A stretch of 64,000 nucleotides of DNA, taken from NCBI RefSeq assembly GCF_020400585.1, contig NZ_JAINVF010000015.1, forward strand, positions 1 through 64,000. Reading direction: 5' to 3'. This DNA comes from Streptomyces sp. NK08204 (GTDB lineage: Bacteria; Actinomycetota; Actinomycetes; Streptomycetales; Streptomycetaceae). Under the pieces are notes generated by a model. The model was given only the letters and a program-made list of their open reading frames with translations. It made no database searches and had not been told where the DNA came from. Shown in pieces: positions 1 to 7,506 of the stretch. Position numbers and translations under genes: made by a program. The stretch's first letter is position 1. The number at the start of each line of letters is the position of its first letter.

Positions 1-1
1 C

Positions 2-370
2 GCGGGCGGAACGGACCGGAACGTCGGCAACTTCGCGGACAGGTCGGCGTTGCTGAAGTGGGCGGGTGCGGAACAGCCCAAGCCGAGGGTCTCCTTGGCA
101 CACATCGTGGCGGCCGCGAAGAGGGACCCCGGCGCGGCTCAGGGTCACGTCACGTACAAGGCGGAAGTCCTCGTCGTGGAGCGGGCGCTGAAGGCTGAGG
201 GGCTGCTTGCCTCCCCGTATGTGGACGGCAGCTTCGGGTCGATGACGGTCAACGCGTACGCGCGCTGGCAGAAGCGTCTCGGCTACTCGGGGAGCGCCGC
301 GGACGGCATTCCCGGGATGACGTCGCTGAAGAAGCTCGGCGCGCGGCACGGCTTCACCGTCGTCGCCTGA
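2..370 (+). CDS. Phage endolysin C-terminus, peptidoglycan-binding domain (5' end outside window)
   Basis: The reading frame is open from the window edge and ends in TGA, giving about 122 visible residues. The C-terminal part (VDGSFGSMTVNAYARWQKRLGY, split here as VDGSFG and AYARWQKRLGY, then DGIPGMTSLKKLG) has the pattern of a peptidoglycan-binding repeat as found in lysins of Streptomyces phages. The catalytic domain would lie upstream and is not visible, so enzyme class cannot be stated. A tiny gene follows 15 bases downstream behind a clear ribosome site, then a decayed ORF, then a tRNA gene. The context suggests the lysis-end remnant of a prophage integrated at the tRNA. A chromosomal cell wall hydrolase is the alternative. 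Confidence 0.6.
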   Translation, partial: AGGTDRNVGNFADRSALLKWAGAEQPKPRVSLAHIVAAAKRDPGAAQGHVTYKAEVLVVERALKAEGLLASPYVDGSFGSMTVNAYARWQKRLGYSGSAADGIPGMTSLKKLGARHGFTVVA

Positions 371-385
371 ACCGGAGGGACAACC

Positions 386-517
386 ATGGAGATCGCCACG
401 ATGTGGAAGGCGGTCGTGTCGGGTGCCGCTGCCGGCGCTGTGGCGCCGGCGACCGCCAGCGCGCTCGGGGTGACGTGGGCGGTTCCGAACCGGAAGGTGG
501 CGGGGGCCCGCGAGTGA
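386..517 (+). CDS. Small prophage-type protein, 43 aa
   Basis: A GGAGGGA ribosome site lies 6 bases before an ATG that opens a 43-residue frame (MEIATMWKAVVSGAAAGAVA, ending VAGARE). A central stretch rich in Ala, Gly and Val could cross a membrane once, so a holin-like or lysis accessory role is possible because it sits directly after the endolysin end. The stop codon overlaps a GTG that begins the next, decayed frame. No family could be named from the sequence. Confidence that it is translated comes from the ribosome site and tight packing only. Confidence 0.45.
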   Translation: MEIATMWKAVVSGAAAGAVAPATASALGVTWAVPNRKVAGARE

Positions 518-923
518 GCGTCCAGGATCCGGGTGTCTGCATTCCGCCCGCGCGGATGGACCAGGAGTTGGGATCCCTGAGCGATGGTCTGACCCGGGTG
601 GGGACGAAGCTCGACGGTATCGGCCAGGGGCCCCGGAGCTGGGCAAGGACGTCGCTGACCACCGTCCCGCATCCGCATCCTCGAACGCGCCCGCCGGCCG
701 GTGCCCACCATCGCCGTCCTAGCCGGAGTAGCCGGCGCCGCCAGGCGCCATCGCCCTCTTCGTCCTCTTCGCCCGCCAACCGCTACGCCCCCGTCTACGG
801 TCACCACGGCCGTGGACGGCGGATTTTCCTGGCGGCATCACCTCGGGGGCCGACCGGATGACCCAGCACGCACCTTGCGGCCCTGGTCGGCACCCCGCCG
901 GCCGGGGCCGCTTCCTGTCTTGA
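514..923 (+). pseudogene. Frameshifted prophage gene remnant with a membrane segment
   Basis: The frame opens with GTG overlapping the previous stop (VSVQDPGVCIPPARMDQELG, then LSDGLTRVGTKLDGI), a pattern of a small phage protein with an N-terminal helix. The coding signal then moves to the second frame (VPTIAVLAGVAGA, from 701) and to the third (AIALFVLFARQPLR, from about 750), which together would make a single C-terminal membrane helix and basic tail. Ends in TGA at 921-923. At least two frameshifts are needed to rebuild one protein, so it is almost certainly dead. It supports the view that the left edge of the window is a degenerating prophage. Confidence 0.45.
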
Positions 924-1044
924 TCGTCTGCACTTCGGCTGAGCCTCGGCCGAGCCAGCGATCTTCAGGGGCGGCAGAGAACCCTGTGTGCCAGGAAGGG
1001 TCCGGCCAGGCGGCAGGTGAGAACGTTTCTGCGTCATCACTGTG

Positions 1045-1121
1045 TGGTGGGGCGGGTGGGACTCGAACCCACGGCCGACGGATTATGAGTCCGCTGCTCT
1101 AACCGGCTGAGCTACCGCCCC
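1045..1121 (-). tRNA. tRNA with CAU anticodon (Met elongator or lysidine-type Ile)
   Basis: Read on the minus strand the gene starts GGGGCGG and ends CCGCCCC-A-CCA, a perfect 7-bp acceptor stem with CCA encoded. The D arm (TAGCTCAG), anticodon loop CTCATAA and T arm GGTTCGAGTCC are all canonical. CAU is shared by elongator Met and by Ile2, whose C is modified to lysidine; the anticodon stem (C28-G42, G29-C41) does not settle the question by eye. The 3' end faces the prophage remnant to the left, the usual orientation of an integration site. No initiator-type features (unpaired first base, GGG/CCC stem) are present. Confidence 0.9.
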
Positions 1122-1264
1122 ATAGCGGCGTGTCGCGTACAAGTGTGCGCGCCGTCTGCCGCAGCATAGCCGCTCATACGATCTCCTGCTTCGGATGGTC
1201 GGCTTCCGCGCTGCTTCATGACCTCGGGGACCCCGGCGCAGACGCGACGGTTCCCGCGGGCATG

Positions 1265-1287
1265 AAAAAGGACCCCCAAGGGGTCCT
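1265..1287 (-). terminator. Rho-independent terminator of the tRNA-Asn pair
   Basis: On the minus strand an 8-bp perfect stem (AGGACCCC with GGGGTCCT, 3-base loop) is followed by TTTTT. It lies 12 bases beyond the 3' end of the proximal tRNA-Asn gene, so it should end the tRNA-Asn transcript. Confidence 0.8.
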
Positions 1288-1298
1288 CGTTCACTGCG

Positions 1299-1371
1299 CT
1301 CCCCCGACTGGACTCGAACCAGTAACCTGCCGGTTAACAGCCGGCTGCTCTGCCAATTGAGCTACGGAGGA
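1299..1371 (-). tRNA. tRNA-Asn (GUU), copy 1
   Basis: Cloverleaf on the minus strand: TCCTCCG pairs with CGGGGGA (one T-G wobble), anticodon loop CTGTTAA carries GTT for Asn, T arm GGTTCGAGTCC, discriminator G73, no encoded CCA. It is identical to the second copy 79 bases away and shares its terminator. Confidence 0.92.
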
Positions 1372-1377
1372 TCGAAG

Positions 1378-1450
1378 CTCCCCCGACTGGACTCGAACCA
1401 GTAACCTGCCGGTTAACAGCCGGCTGCTCTGCCAATTGAGCTACGGAGGA
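1378..1450 (-). tRNA. tRNA-Asn (GUU), copy 2
   Basis: Same 73-nt sequence as the neighbouring copy, separated from it by only six bases. It is promoter-proximal on the minus strand, so both would be cut from one precursor. Identity of the two genes points to recent duplication or gene conversion. Confidence 0.92.
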
Positions 1451-1607
1451 TCGCCTCGTTGCATCGAAAGCACCTACCTGGGTATTCGCCAGGGGGCGTG
1501 CGCTCGCTGCGACACATACATTAGCGCAAGCAGGGGGGTGCTCCGCCAATCGGTTCTCCCCGGCACGACGCCGCACCAGAGACCTACGCAAGGGAAGGGT
1601 GGCCGCC

Positions 1608-1913
1608 ATGCGCTACCGGCTCACGTTCGTCGCCGGACTCGCCGTCGGTTACGTGCTCGGCACGCGGGCTGGACGCGAACGCTACGAGCAACTGAAGAAG
1701 TGCGCCGACCGGATCGCTCAGAACCCCGCCGTCCGCAACACCGCCGAGACAGCCGCACAGCAGGGCCGCGTCTACGCCGGCAAGGCCTTCCACACGGTGA
1801 GCGACAAGTTCGGGGAGCGGGTCCCCGCCTCGGTGGCCCACCGGGTCCGGTCCCTGCGGGAGCGCAACATCAACGGCACTCCCGAGGACGACTGGGGCAC
1901 GAGCAACACGTAG
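1608..1913 (+). CDS. YtxH-like small protein with N-terminal membrane segment
   Basis: A 101-aa protein. It opens MRYRLTFVAGLAVGYVLGTR, a glycine-rich helix (GYVLGTRAGRERYEQ) like that of YtxH/general stress proteins, followed by a charged amphipathic helix. ATG at 1608 is preferred over the in-frame GTG at 1599 because AGGGAAGGG lies 8 bases before it. It stands alone between the tRNA-Asn genes and the kinase. A role in stress or at the membrane is inference from the family; no catalytic residues are expected. Confidence 0.65.
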   Translation: MRYRLTFVAGLAVGYVLGTRAGRERYEQLKKCADRIAQNPAVRNTAETAAQQGRVYAGKAFHTVSDKFGERVPASVAHRVRSLRERNINGTPEDDWGTSNT

Positions 1914-1998
1914 ACGCACCCGCACCACCGCACGCGTCCCGGCGGCGAGTGGGCACCGTCGCCCGAACCAGCCGCGGGGATGCTGCAAAATTCTCGGT

Positions 1999-3438
1999 AT
2001 GGGGATAGTCGCCGGGTTGGACAGCTCGCCCGATTTCACTCGCATCGTGGTCTGCGACACGGACACCGGAGCCGTGCTCAGGCAGGGATACGCCTCGCAT
2101 CCGGTGGAGGGTCGCCCGAGCGACGTGGATCCGCAGGCCTGGCTGCTGTCCCTGGGCGAGGCCGCGGGCGGCGGGCTCCTCGAGGGCGTGCAGGCCATCG
2201 GGGTCTCCGCGCAGCAGAACGCGCTGATCCCGCTCGACGCGCAGGGCGCCACCGTGCGCCCCGCGCTCACCGGCGGGGACAAGCGCGCGCAGGTCGCCGC
2301 GGCCGACCTGATCGACGCGCTCGGCGGGCGGGAGGCCTGGGCGCAGGCCGTGGGGTGCGTGCCGCAGGCCGCACAGCCCGTCACCAAGCTGCGGTGGCTC
2401 GCCAAGAACGAGCCGGAGAACGCGCTGCGCACCGCGGTCCTGCTGCAGGCCCACGACTGGCTGGTGTGGCAGCTGCTCGGGCGGCCCCTGCGCCGGACCA
2501 CCGACCGCGGGGGCGCCTCCGGCACCGGGTACTGGTCCGCGGGTACCGGCGCCTACCGGCCCGACCTGGTCGATCTGGCGCTCGGGCACCAGGCGATGCT
2601 GCCGGAGGTGATCGGCCCGTCGGAGGCGGCCGGTACGACCCCGGAGGGGCTGCTCATCTCGGCCGGGACCGGGGAGACCATGGCCGCCGCGCTCGGGCTC
2701 GGGATCGGCCTGGGCGACGCGGTCGTGTCCCTCGGCGCCTCGGGCTCCGTGATGGCCGTTCACCCGGAGTCACTCGCCGACCAGTCCGGGATGATCACGT
2801 CCCTCGCGGACGCCACCGGCATGCATCTGCCGGTCGTCACGACCCTCAACGCCGTACGGACCTTGCGGGGCACCGCCGAACTGCTCGGCGTGCCCGATCT
2901 GGAGACCCTCTCCGAGCTGGCGATGAAGTCCACGCCGGGCGCCCACGGACTCGTCCTCCTCCCCTACCTGGAGGGTGAGCGGACGCCGAACCTGCCGCAC
3001 ACCGCCGGGACGATCGCCGGGCTGCGGCGCGAGTCGATGAGGCCGGAGCATCTGGCGCGGGCCGCGTTCGAGGGCATGCTGTGCGGGCTCGCGGACGCGC
3101 TGGACGTGCTCCGCGGACGGGGTGTGGAGGTGCGGCGGATCTTCCTGCTGGGTCCGGCCGCCGGACTGCCCGCCGTGCAGGCCGCGGCGCCCTCGCTGTT
3201 CGGTGCACAGGTCGTCGTACCGCAGCCCGCCGACTACGCGGCGATCGGCGCGGCCCGGCAGGCGGCGTGGGCACTCGGCGTGTCGCAGGGCAGCCTCGAC
3301 CCGCGTACCCCGCCGGCCTGGCAGGGCGCGGCGGCGCAGATCCTGGAACCGGGTGACGACCTGGCCGTGGGGCAGGCGGTGCGGCAGCAGTTCGTGTCGG
3401 TGCGGGAGCAGACACACCCCGGGGCGTTCCGCCCCTAG
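1999..3438 (+). CDS. FGGY-family carbohydrate kinase (xylulokinase-like)
   Basis: 479 aa, the usual FGGY length. The N-terminal half begins MGIVAGLDSSPDFTRIVVCD, the first phosphate-binding strand with its Asp, and the C-terminal half carries LGASGSVMAV and a later LLGPAAGLPAVQ segment, typical of the ATPase domain. These kinases phosphorylate a free sugar or polyol with ATP in the cytosol. The segment equivalent to GGGDNAAGA in xylulokinase reads GTGETMAAALG, so the usual catalytic Asp appears to be Glu. No isomerase, transporter or sugar regulator adjoins, so the substrate cannot be inferred. No ribosome site is visible before ATG 1999; a leaderless message is possible. A large inverted repeat follows the stop codon at once. 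Confidence 0.75.
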   Translation: MGIVAGLDSSPDFTRIVVCDTDTGAVLRQGYASHPVEGRPSDVDPQAWLLSLGEAAGGGLLEGVQAIGVSAQQNALIPLDAQGATVRPALTGGDKRAQVAAADLIDALGGREAWAQAVGCVPQAAQPVTKLRWLAKNEPENALRTAVLLQAHDWLVWQLLGRPLRRTTDRGGASGTGYWSAGTGAYRPDLVDLALGHQAMLPEVIGPSEAAGTTPEGLLISAGTGETMAAALGLGIGLGDAVVSLGASGSVMAVHPESLADQSGMITSLADATGMHLPVVTTLNAVRTLRGTAELLGVPDLETLSELAMKSTPGAHGLVLLPYLEGERTPNLPHTAGTIAGLRRESMRPEHLARAAFEGMLCGLADALDVLRGRGVEVRRIFLLGPAAGLPAVQAAAPSLFGAQVVVPQPADYAAIGAARQAAWALGVSQGSLDPRTPPAWQGAAAQILEPGDDLAVGQAVRQQFVSVREQTHPGAFRP

Positions 3439-3613
3439 GGCGGGTTTCGAAAGGAGCGTCGTCCGCCCGAAAGGCGGGGCCCGCGGCGTCTGGTGCGGTG
3501 CATCGCAAGGCGGAGGGTCGTCCGCGTACTGGGCGTACGCGGACGATCCCGACAACGCGGCGAGGTGCCGTGCCAGGCGTCGCGGGCCGGACGGGACTTT
3601 GCAAACACGCCCT
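3437..3613. repeat. 177-bp mosaic inverted repeat after the kinase gene
   Basis: The outer arms (AGGGCGGGTTTCGAAAGGA on the left, CTTTGCAAACACGCCCT on the right), a middle pair (GCGGCGTCTGGTGCGGTGC against GCCGTGCCAGGCGTCGCG) and a perfect 12-bp inner pair (TCGTCCGCGTAC / GTACGCGGACGA at 3518-3529 and 3535-3546) are nested around one centre. The arms share the words TTTCGAAA and CGTCGTCCGCCCGAA with the shorter element at 7398-7466. It begins within the kinase stop codon, so termination is a likely function; a mobile palindromic element is the alternative. Confidence 0.75.
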
Positions 3614-3737
3614 GCCCCCCTGGACCGGGGAACCCGCCTGTTGGGTTAATTCGGTTGGGGTAACGCCTGCTGAGTGTCGGACGATAGGGGCCAGGGGCAG
3701 TCGACCAGCCCCTACCGCCGACTCCGAGAGACGTAGC

Positions 3738-5471
3738 GTGCTCATACGACTTCTGCGGACCTATCTCAGGCCCTACAAAAAGCCCATAGCCGTCCTGGTG
3801 CTGCTGCAGTTCCTGCAGACCTGCGCCACCCTCTACCTGCCCACTCTGAACGCGGACATCATCGACAACGGTGTCGTGAAAGGTGACACGGGTTACATCC
3901 TGTCCTTCGGCGCCCTGATGATCGGCATCTCGCTGGCGCAGGTCGTCTGCAACGTCGGCGCCGTCTACTACGGCGCGCGGACCGCGTCGGCGCTCGGCCG
4001 GGACGTGCGTGGCGCCGTCTTCGACCGGGTCCAGTCCTTCTCCGCACGTGAGGTCGGTCACTTCGGGGCCCCCTCTCTCATCACGCGTACGACGAACGAC
4101 GTACAGCAGGTCCAGATGCTGGCCCTGATGACGTTCACGCTGATGGTGTCGGCGCCCATCATGTGTGTGGGCGGTATCGTGCTGGCGCTCGGCCTGGACG
4201 TGCCGCTGTCCGCGGTGCTCGTCGCCGTCGTCCCCGTGCTCGGCATCTCGGTGACGCTGATCGTGCGCCGGCTGCGCCCGCTGTTCCGGTCCATGCAGGT
4301 CCGCCTGGACACCGTGAACCGGGTGCTGCGCGAGCAGATCACCGGCAACCGGGTGATCCGCGCCTTCGTCCGCGACGAGTACGAGCAGAAGCGGTTCGGG
4401 CGGGCGAACACCGACCTGACCGAGATGCAGCTGGCCACCGGACGGATGCTCGCGCTGATGTTCCCGATGGTCATGACGGTGGTCAACCTGTCGTCCGTCG
4501 CGGTGGTGTGGTTCGGCGCGCACCGCATCGACAGCGGCGGGATGCACATCGGTGACCTGACGGCGTTCCTCGCCTATCTGATGCAGATCGTCATGTCTGT
4601 GATGATGGCCACGTTCATGTTCATGATGGTGCCGCGCGCCGAGGTGTGCGCGGAACGCATCCAGGAGGTCCTGGGCACCGATTCCAGCGTGGTGCCGCCG
4701 CTCGCGCCGGTCACCCGGCTGCGCGGGCACGGGCACCTGGACATCCGGGGCGCGGGGTTCCGCTATCCGGGTGCCGAGGAGCCGGTGCTGAAGGCCATCG
4801 AGCTGGACGCCCGGCCGGGCGAGACGACCGCCGTGATCGGCTCCACCGGCAGCGGCAAGTCGACGCTGCTCGGCCTGGTCCCGCGGCTGTTCGACGCCAC
4901 CGAGGGCCAGGTGCTGGTGAACGGCGTCGACGTCACGGAGATCGACCCGAAGGTGCTGGCCAAGACCGTCGGGCTGGTGCCGCAGAAGCCGTACCTGTTC
5001 GCGGGGACGGTGGCCACCAACCTGCGCTACGGCAACCCCGACGCCACCGACGCGGAGCTGTGGCACGCGCTGGAGGTGGCACAGGCCGCGGACTTCGTAC
5101 GGAAGCTGGAGGGCGGGCTGAACGCGCCGATCGCGCAGGGCGGCACCAACGTCTCCGGCGGCCAGCGGCAGCGGCTCGCGATCGCCCGCACGCTGGTGCA
5201 GCGCCCGGAGATCTACCTCTTCGACGACTCCTTCTCCGCGCTCGACTACGCGACGGACGCGGCGCTGCGCGCGGCCCTCACCGAGGAGACCGCCGAGGCG
5301 ACCGTCGTGATCGTCGCGCAGCGCGTGGCGACCATCCGGGACGCCGACCGGATCATCGTGCTGGACGGGGGCTTGGTGGTCGGCTCCGGCCGGCACCACG
5401 AGCTGATGGCGACCAACGAGACCTACCGGGAGATCGTGCTCTCCCAGCTGACGGAAGCGGAGGCTGCCTGA
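3738..5471 (+). CDS. ABC exporter half-transporter, degenerate-site subunit
   Basis: 577 aa: a six-helix membrane domain (about residues 15-310) followed by an ATPase domain. Walker A is GSTGSGKST, the Q-loop VPQKPY, the signature VSGGQRQRLAIA, and Walker B reads YLFDDSFSALD, with Asp where the catalytic Glu normally sits. Such an Asp is typical of the non-catalytic subunit in heterodimeric exporters. GTG 3738 (VLIRLLRTYLRPYKK) fits the standard N-terminus of the family; earlier in-frame codons lie inside the inverted repeat. The partner gene follows with a one-base overlap, so the two are co-translated. Drug, lipid or peptide export is possible; substrate is unknown. Confidence 0.85.
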   Translation: MLIRLLRTYLRPYKKPIAVLVLLQFLQTCATLYLPTLNADIIDNGVVKGDTGYILSFGALMIGISLAQVVCNVGAVYYGARTASALGRDVRGAVFDRVQSFSAREVGHFGAPSLITRTTNDVQQVQMLALMTFTLMVSAPIMCVGGIVLALGLDVPLSAVLVAVVPVLGISVTLIVRRLRPLFRSMQVRLDTVNRVLREQITGNRVIRAFVRDEYEQKRFGRANTDLTEMQLATGRMLALMFPMVMTVVNLSSVAVVWFGAHRIDSGGMHIGDLTAFLAYLMQIVMSVMMATFMFMMVPRAEVCAERIQEVLGTDSSVVPPLAPVTRLRGHGHLDIRGAGFRYPGAEEPVLKAIELDARPGETTAVIGSTGSGKSTLLGLVPRLFDATEGQVLVNGVDVTEIDPKVLAKTVGLVPQKPYLFAGTVATNLRYGNPDATDAELWHALEVAQAADFVRKLEGGLNAPIAQGGTNVSGGQRQRLAIARTLVQRPEIYLFDDSFSALDYATDAALRAALTEETAEATVVIVAQRVATIRDADRIIVLDGGLVVGSGRHHELMATNETYREIVLSQLTEAEAA

Positions 5472-7399
5472 TGGCCGGGCCCATGGGACGCATGATGGCC
5501 GGGGGCGGCCCGGACCAGCGCTCGATGGACTTCAAGGGGTCGGGCAAGCGGCTCCTCACCCAGTTCAAGCCCGAACGGCTCACCCTCTACACCCTGTTGC
5601 TGTGCGTGGTCGTCAGCGTGGCCCTGAACGTCGTCGGCCCGAAGATCCTCGGCAAGGCCACCGACCTGGTCTTCGCCGGGATCATCGGCCGGCAGATGCC
5701 GGCCGGCGTCAGCAAGGAGCAGGTGCTCGACACCATGCGGGCCCATGGCAGGGGCTCCGTCGCGGACATGCTGCAGAGCACGGACTTCACGCCCGGCAAG
5801 GGCATCGACTTCGGTGCCATCGGCGGTGTGCTGCTACTGGCGACGGGCACGTTCCTGCTGGCCGGTCTGCTGACGGCGGTGGCGACACGGCTGGTCAACC
5901 GGACCGTCAACCGCACGATGTTCCGGATGCGGGAGGACGTGCAGACGAAGCTGTCCCGGCTGCCGCTGTCGTACTTCGACAAGCGCCAGCGCGGCGAGGT
6001 GCTCTCCCGCGCGACCAACGACATCGACAACATCGGGCAGACGCTCCAGCAGTCGATGGGCCAGCTGATCAACGCGGTGCTGACCATCGTCGGTGTGCTC
6101 GCGATGATGTTCTACGTCTCCTGGATCCTCGCGCTGGTCGCGCTGGTGACCGTACCGCTGTCGGTCGTCGTGGCCACCCGGGTCGGCAAGCGTTCGCAGC
6201 CGCACTTCGTGCAGCAGTGGCGCACCACCGGCAAGCTGAACGCGCACGTCGAGGAGATGTACACCGGGCACACGCTGGTGAAGGTGTTCGGGCGCCAGGA
6301 TGAGTCGGCGCAGCAGTTCGCCGAGCAGAACGAGGCGCTGTACGAGGCCGCGTTCAAGGCGCAGTTCAACAGCGGCATCATGCAGCCGCTGATGATGTTC
6401 GTGTCGAACCTGAACTACATCCTGGTGGCGGTCGTCGGTGGTCTGCGGGTCGCCTCCGGCTCGCTGTCCATCGGTGACGTGCAGGCCTTCATCCAGTACT
6501 CGCGGCAGTTCTCGATGCCGCTGACGCAGGTCGCGTCGATGGCGAACCTGGTGCAGTCCGGTGTCGCCTCGGCCGAGCGGGTCTTCGAACTCCTTGACGC
6601 GGAGGAGCAGGAGGCGGACCCGGTGCCGGGCGAGCGGCCGGCCGAGCTGCACGGGCGCGTGGACCTGGAGCGGGTGTCGTTCCGGTACGACCCCGAGAAG
6701 CCGCTGATCGAGGACCTGTCGCTGACGGTGCGGCCCGGCCAGACGGTGGCCATCGTCGGCCCCACCGGCGCGGGCAAGACCACGCTGGTCAACCTGCTGA
6801 TGCGGTTCTACGACGTCACGGGCGGCCGGATCACCCTCGACGGGGTGGACATCCGCAAGATGTCCCGCGACGACCTGCGGTCCGGCATCGGCATGGTGCT
6901 CCAGGACACCTGGCTGTTCGGCGGCACCATCGCGGACAACATCGCGTACGGGGCGTCGCGGGAGGTCACCCGTGGGGAGATCGAGGAGGCCGCGCGGGCG
7001 GCTCACGCCGACCGGTTCATCCGGACGCTGCCCGAGGGCTACGACACCGTCATCGACGACGAGGGCACCGGCGTCAGCGCCGGCGAGAAGCAGCTCATCA
7101 CGATCGCACGGGCGTTCCTGTCCGACCCGGTGATCCTGGTGCTGGACGAGGCGACCAGCTCCGTCGACACCCGCACGGAGGTGCTGATCCAGAAGGCGAT
7201 GGCCAAACTCGCGCACGGCCGTACGTCGTTCGTGATCGCGCACCGGCTCTCCACGATCCGGGACGCCGACACGATCCTGGTGATGGAGAACGGCTCGATC
7301 GTCGAACAGGGCGCGCACACGGAGCTGTTGGATGCGGACGGGGCGTACGCGCGGCTGTACAAGGCGCAGTTCGCGCAGGCGCTGGCGGAGGTCGACTAG
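5471..7399 (+). CDS. ABC exporter half-transporter, catalytic subunit
   Basis: 642 aa, starting on the ATG that overlaps the stop of the preceding subunit (TGATG). A Met/Gly-rich N-terminal tail (MAGPMGRMMAGGG) precedes the six-helix membrane domain, which carries an extra periplasmic-loop-like stretch around residues 75-115. The ATPase domain has Walker A GPTGAGKTT, Q-loop LQDTW, signature VSAGEKQLITIA and an intact Walker B LVLDEATSSVD. The unusual SAGEKQ signature together with the partner's defective Walker B fits one functional and one degenerate ATP site, as in BmrCD or TM287/288-type exporters. A 69-bp inverted repeat follows the stop codon. Confidence 0.85.
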   Translation: MAGPMGRMMAGGGPDQRSMDFKGSGKRLLTQFKPERLTLYTLLLCVVVSVALNVVGPKILGKATDLVFAGIIGRQMPAGVSKEQVLDTMRAHGRGSVADMLQSTDFTPGKGIDFGAIGGVLLLATGTFLLAGLLTAVATRLVNRTVNRTMFRMREDVQTKLSRLPLSYFDKRQRGEVLSRATNDIDNIGQTLQQSMGQLINAVLTIVGVLAMMFYVSWILALVALVTVPLSVVVATRVGKRSQPHFVQQWRTTGKLNAHVEEMYTGHTLVKVFGRQDESAQQFAEQNEALYEAAFKAQFNSGIMQPLMMFVSNLNYILVAVVGGLRVASGSLSIGDVQAFIQYSRQFSMPLTQVASMANLVQSGVASAERVFELLDAEEQEADPVPGERPAELHGRVDLERVSFRYDPEKPLIEDLSLTVRPGQTVAIVGPTGAGKTTLVNLLMRFYDVTGGRITLDGVDIRKMSRDDLRSGIGMVLQDTWLFGGTIADNIAYGASREVTRGEIEEAARAAHADRFIRTLPEGYDTVIDDEGTGVSAGEKQLITIARAFLSDPVILVLDEATSSVDTRTEVLIQKAMAKLAHGRTSFVIAHRLSTIRDADTILVMENGSIVEQGAHTELLDADGAYARLYKAQFAQALAEVD

Positions 7400-7466
7400 G
7401 GCGCGCTTCGAAAGTAGCGTCGTCCGCCCGAAGGGCGGGCCAGACGGGACTTTCGAAACACGCTCT
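7398..7466. repeat. 69-bp inverted repeat/terminator-like element
   Basis: Outer arms AGGGCGCGCTTCGAAAGTAG and GACTTTCGAAACACGCTCT pair around an inner CCGCCC-GAA-GGGCGGG hairpin. It starts in the exporter's stop codon and shares its TTCGAAA and CGTCGTCCGCCCGAA words with the longer element at 3437-3613, so the two belong to one repeat type and bracket the exporter operon. Bidirectional termination between the exporter and the convergent sigma factor gene is the simplest role. Confidence 0.75.
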
Positions 7467-7467
7467 G

Positions 7468-7500
7468 GGCACGGGGGGCCGTCGGCCGGCGGCCCCCTTG
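7468..7500 (-). terminator. GC-rich hairpin downstream of the sigma factor gene
   Basis: GGGGGGCC and GGCCCCC arms form a strong hairpin 7 bases past the sigma factor stop codon. There is no T-run, as usual for Streptomyces terminators. Confidence 0.5.
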
Positions 7501-7506
7501 CCCCGT

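Noticed and set aside
3437..3613. Insertion sequence or MITE with target duplication
   Set aside because: No flanking direct repeat was found, so only an inverted repeat is claimed.
3435..5399. Very long open frames opposite the ABC exporter and many other genes
   Set aside because: These are antisense frames kept open by high GC at third codon positions; products are His/Arg/Pro-rich with no motifs.
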